NCBI GenBank assembly: GCA_964555735.1
Contig: CAZKTS010000155.1
Span: 1 to 5,261 of the forward strand
Origin: CAZKTS01 sp964555735
GTDB lineage: Bacteria; Actinomycetota; Acidimicrobiia; IMCC26256; PALSA-555
DNA: 5,261 nucleotides
Direction: 5' to 3'
Shown: in pieces, positions 4,394 through 5,261 of the stretch
How positions within the stretch are numbered: position 1 is the first letter of the stretch
Layout of the letters: every line of letters begins with the position of its first letter
Notes under the pieces: model-generated
What the model saw: the letters and a program-made list of their open reading frames with translations, nothing else
Told to the model about the DNA's origin: nothing
The model's database searches: none
Program-made: the position numbers and the translations under genes

Positions 4394-5260
4394 CTAGCGG
4401 TAGCGGTAGGTCAGCGCGATCACGCCCGCGCGGTCCTGCGCCACGGTGATCAGGACGGCATCCCCCTGCGAGGGGATGAGCGTCGCCTGCCCGAGCAGAT
4501 CGGTGCTCACGAGGTCGCCCTGCTCGAGGTCGTCCCTGGTCACCACGAACCCGGCGGTCCCACCGATCGGGTACGGGAAGATGCTCGTCGTCCCACGTTC
4601 GAGCGGCGCGGCGTGCGCGACGCGGGTCTTCGTCGGGTCGAGCCGGTTCGGCACGAACGCGACGAGGGTGAGCGGCCCTTGGATCTCGCTGGTCGCCTCG
4701 ACCTGCACCGGGCTGTCGGCCTCGGCCGCGTCGCCGGTGAAACGTGCGACGAGGCTCGCACGCGCCTCGTCGAGCGTCATCGAGCCGTCGCACACGGCGC
4801 GCAGCGCCTTGGCCTCGGCGCGGTCCTTCTGCTCGGCCTGCGCGTCGGTCTGCGGCCAGAGGTTGGCCGGGTCGTCGGTTCCGCCGAGCGCGGTCGGCAC
4901 CAGGTGGTCGATCGTGTGCGGCCGCTCGTCGTCTTCGGGCACGCCGTAGGCGCGGTACGCGATGTTCTGGTCCTTGGCGTCGAGCTTGGTGTCACGCGCG
5001 GCCGAGCCGTCGCAGCTCTCCTGCTTCACGTCGCGCGTGTCGACGGCCGGATCGACGGCACCGGGAGTGATGGCCGGGTCGGCCGCGTGCACGCGCGCCG
5101 CGCCACCGTCGGTCGTGGTCGGCGCGCCCTTGATGCAGGAGCGGTCGTTGTCGGTGTAGGTGATGGTCACCTGGCCGTCGCCACCGCGCACGCCGGTCTC
5201 GAACGTGGGGCCCGCGGGACCGGTGCCTGACCCACCGCCGCCACCACCGATGGCGCCCGC
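4394..5260 (-). CDS. glycine-rich protein with divergent HNH-nuclease-like domain (partial, 5' end outside window)
   Basis: The frame is open to the right edge and gives 288 residues up to a TAG at 4394-4396. A GTG at 5191 is in frame, but the frame continues unbroken upstream as an evident domain, so the start is outside. Visible residues 1-36 are a Gly-rich run (IGGGGGGSGTGPAG) closing with TGVRGGDGQVTITYT, the typical last strand of extracellular Gly_rich-type domains. A Thr/Ala/Pro-rich linker follows. Residues 97-165 hold an HNH-like region: YRAYG (102-106), TIDHLVPTALGG (116-127, D118-H119), NLWPQ (133-137, N133), then KDRAE and AVCDG...LDEARA. The last His of a classical HNH motif and the CxxC zinc pairs are absent, as in related 'DHLiPleLGG...NLWP' proteins, so nuclease activity is plausible but unproven. 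Residues 174-288 are beta-rich and unrecognised, ending YRYR. Cys42, Cys83 and Cys157 could form disulfides if the protein is secreted. Confidence 0.8.
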   Translation of the reverse strand, partial: AGAIGGGGGGSGTGPAGPTFETGVRGGDGQVTITYTDNDRSCIKGAPTTTDGGAARVHAADPAITPGAVDPAVDTRDVKQESCDGSAARDTKLDAKDQNIAYRAYGVPEDDERPHTIDHLVPTALGGTDDPANLWPQTDAQAEQKDRAEAKALRAVCDGSMTLDEARASLVARFTGDAAEADSPVQVEATSEIQGPLTLVAFVPNRLDPTKTRVAHAAPLERGTTSIFPYPIGGTAGFVVTRDDLEQGDLVSTDLLGQATLIPSQGDAVLITVAQDRAGVIALTYRYR

Positions 5261-5261
5261 A

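Noticed and set aside
4394..4412. Short tandem TAGCGG repeat
   Set aside because: Two and a half copies that simply encode the YRYR tail and stop of the HNH-like protein; not evidence of a repeat element.
4394..5191. Start of the HNH-like gene at the GTG at 5191
   Set aside because: The frame continues upstream to the window edge with a Gly-rich run that completes a domain, and no ribosome binding site precedes this GTG, so the start is most likely outside.
4613..5230. Plus-strand open frame of about 205 codons opposite the HNH-like gene
   Set aside because: Low-complexity Arg/Val/Gly/Leu translation. The opposite strand carries recognisable glycine-rich and HNH-like motifs with a better codon pattern.
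1..5261. tRNA, rRNA, CRISPR array, insertion sequence or phage integration signs
   Set aside because: No cloverleaf, conserved rRNA segment, regularly spaced repeat, transposase motif or terminal inverted repeats with target duplications could be found.

Overview
The window is very GC-rich (about 70% by eye), and third codon positions in every credible gene are almost all G or C. GTG and possibly TTG starts and AGGAGG-type ribosome binding sites are also present. This suggests a high-GC bacterial chromosome, most likely an actinobacterium (inference). I see no tRNA, rRNA, CRISPR array, insertion sequence, transposase or phage structural gene.

Six protein genes can be supported, and they alternate strand all along the window: (1) 2-313 (+), the C-terminal end of a beta-propeller-like protein cut by the left edge; (2) 380-2749 (-), a full-length ABC transporter permease with two FtsX-type halves; (3) 2913-3506 (+), a seven-helix membrane protein with two PQ-loop/SWEET-type repeats; (4) 3466-3858 (-), an unrecognised 130-residue soluble protein whose 3' end overlaps that of gene 3 by 41 bases; (5) 4064-4375 (+), a small coiled-coil protein with a C-terminal membrane anchor; (6) 4394-5260 (-), a protein with a glycine-rich region, a divergent HNH-nuclease-like motif and an unknown C-terminal domain, cut by the right edge. 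No two neighbours share a strand, so no operon is visible and each gene probably has its own promoter. The ABC permease has no ATPase gene beside it.

The three convergent junctions are tight: 66 bases with a candidate hairpin terminator, a 41-base overlap, and 18 bases. The two divergent spacers are 163 bases (2750-2912) and 205 bases (3859-4063). The second one ends in the most striking non-coding structure here. Two perfect inverted repeats lie back to back at 4007-4028 and 4027-4055 just before gene 5, and the right arm of the second contains most of the Shine-Dalgarno sequence of that gene. This is either a translational control hairpin or a protein-binding operator.

The genes do not form a recognisable pathway. 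Four of the six look tied to the cell envelope: the permease, the SWEET-like carrier, the anchored coiled coil and possibly the glycine-rich HNH-like protein. I see no evidence that they work together. The best leads are the structured leader of gene 5, the two-repeat SWEET-like architecture in a bacterium, and the glycine-rich/HNH-like domain combination.
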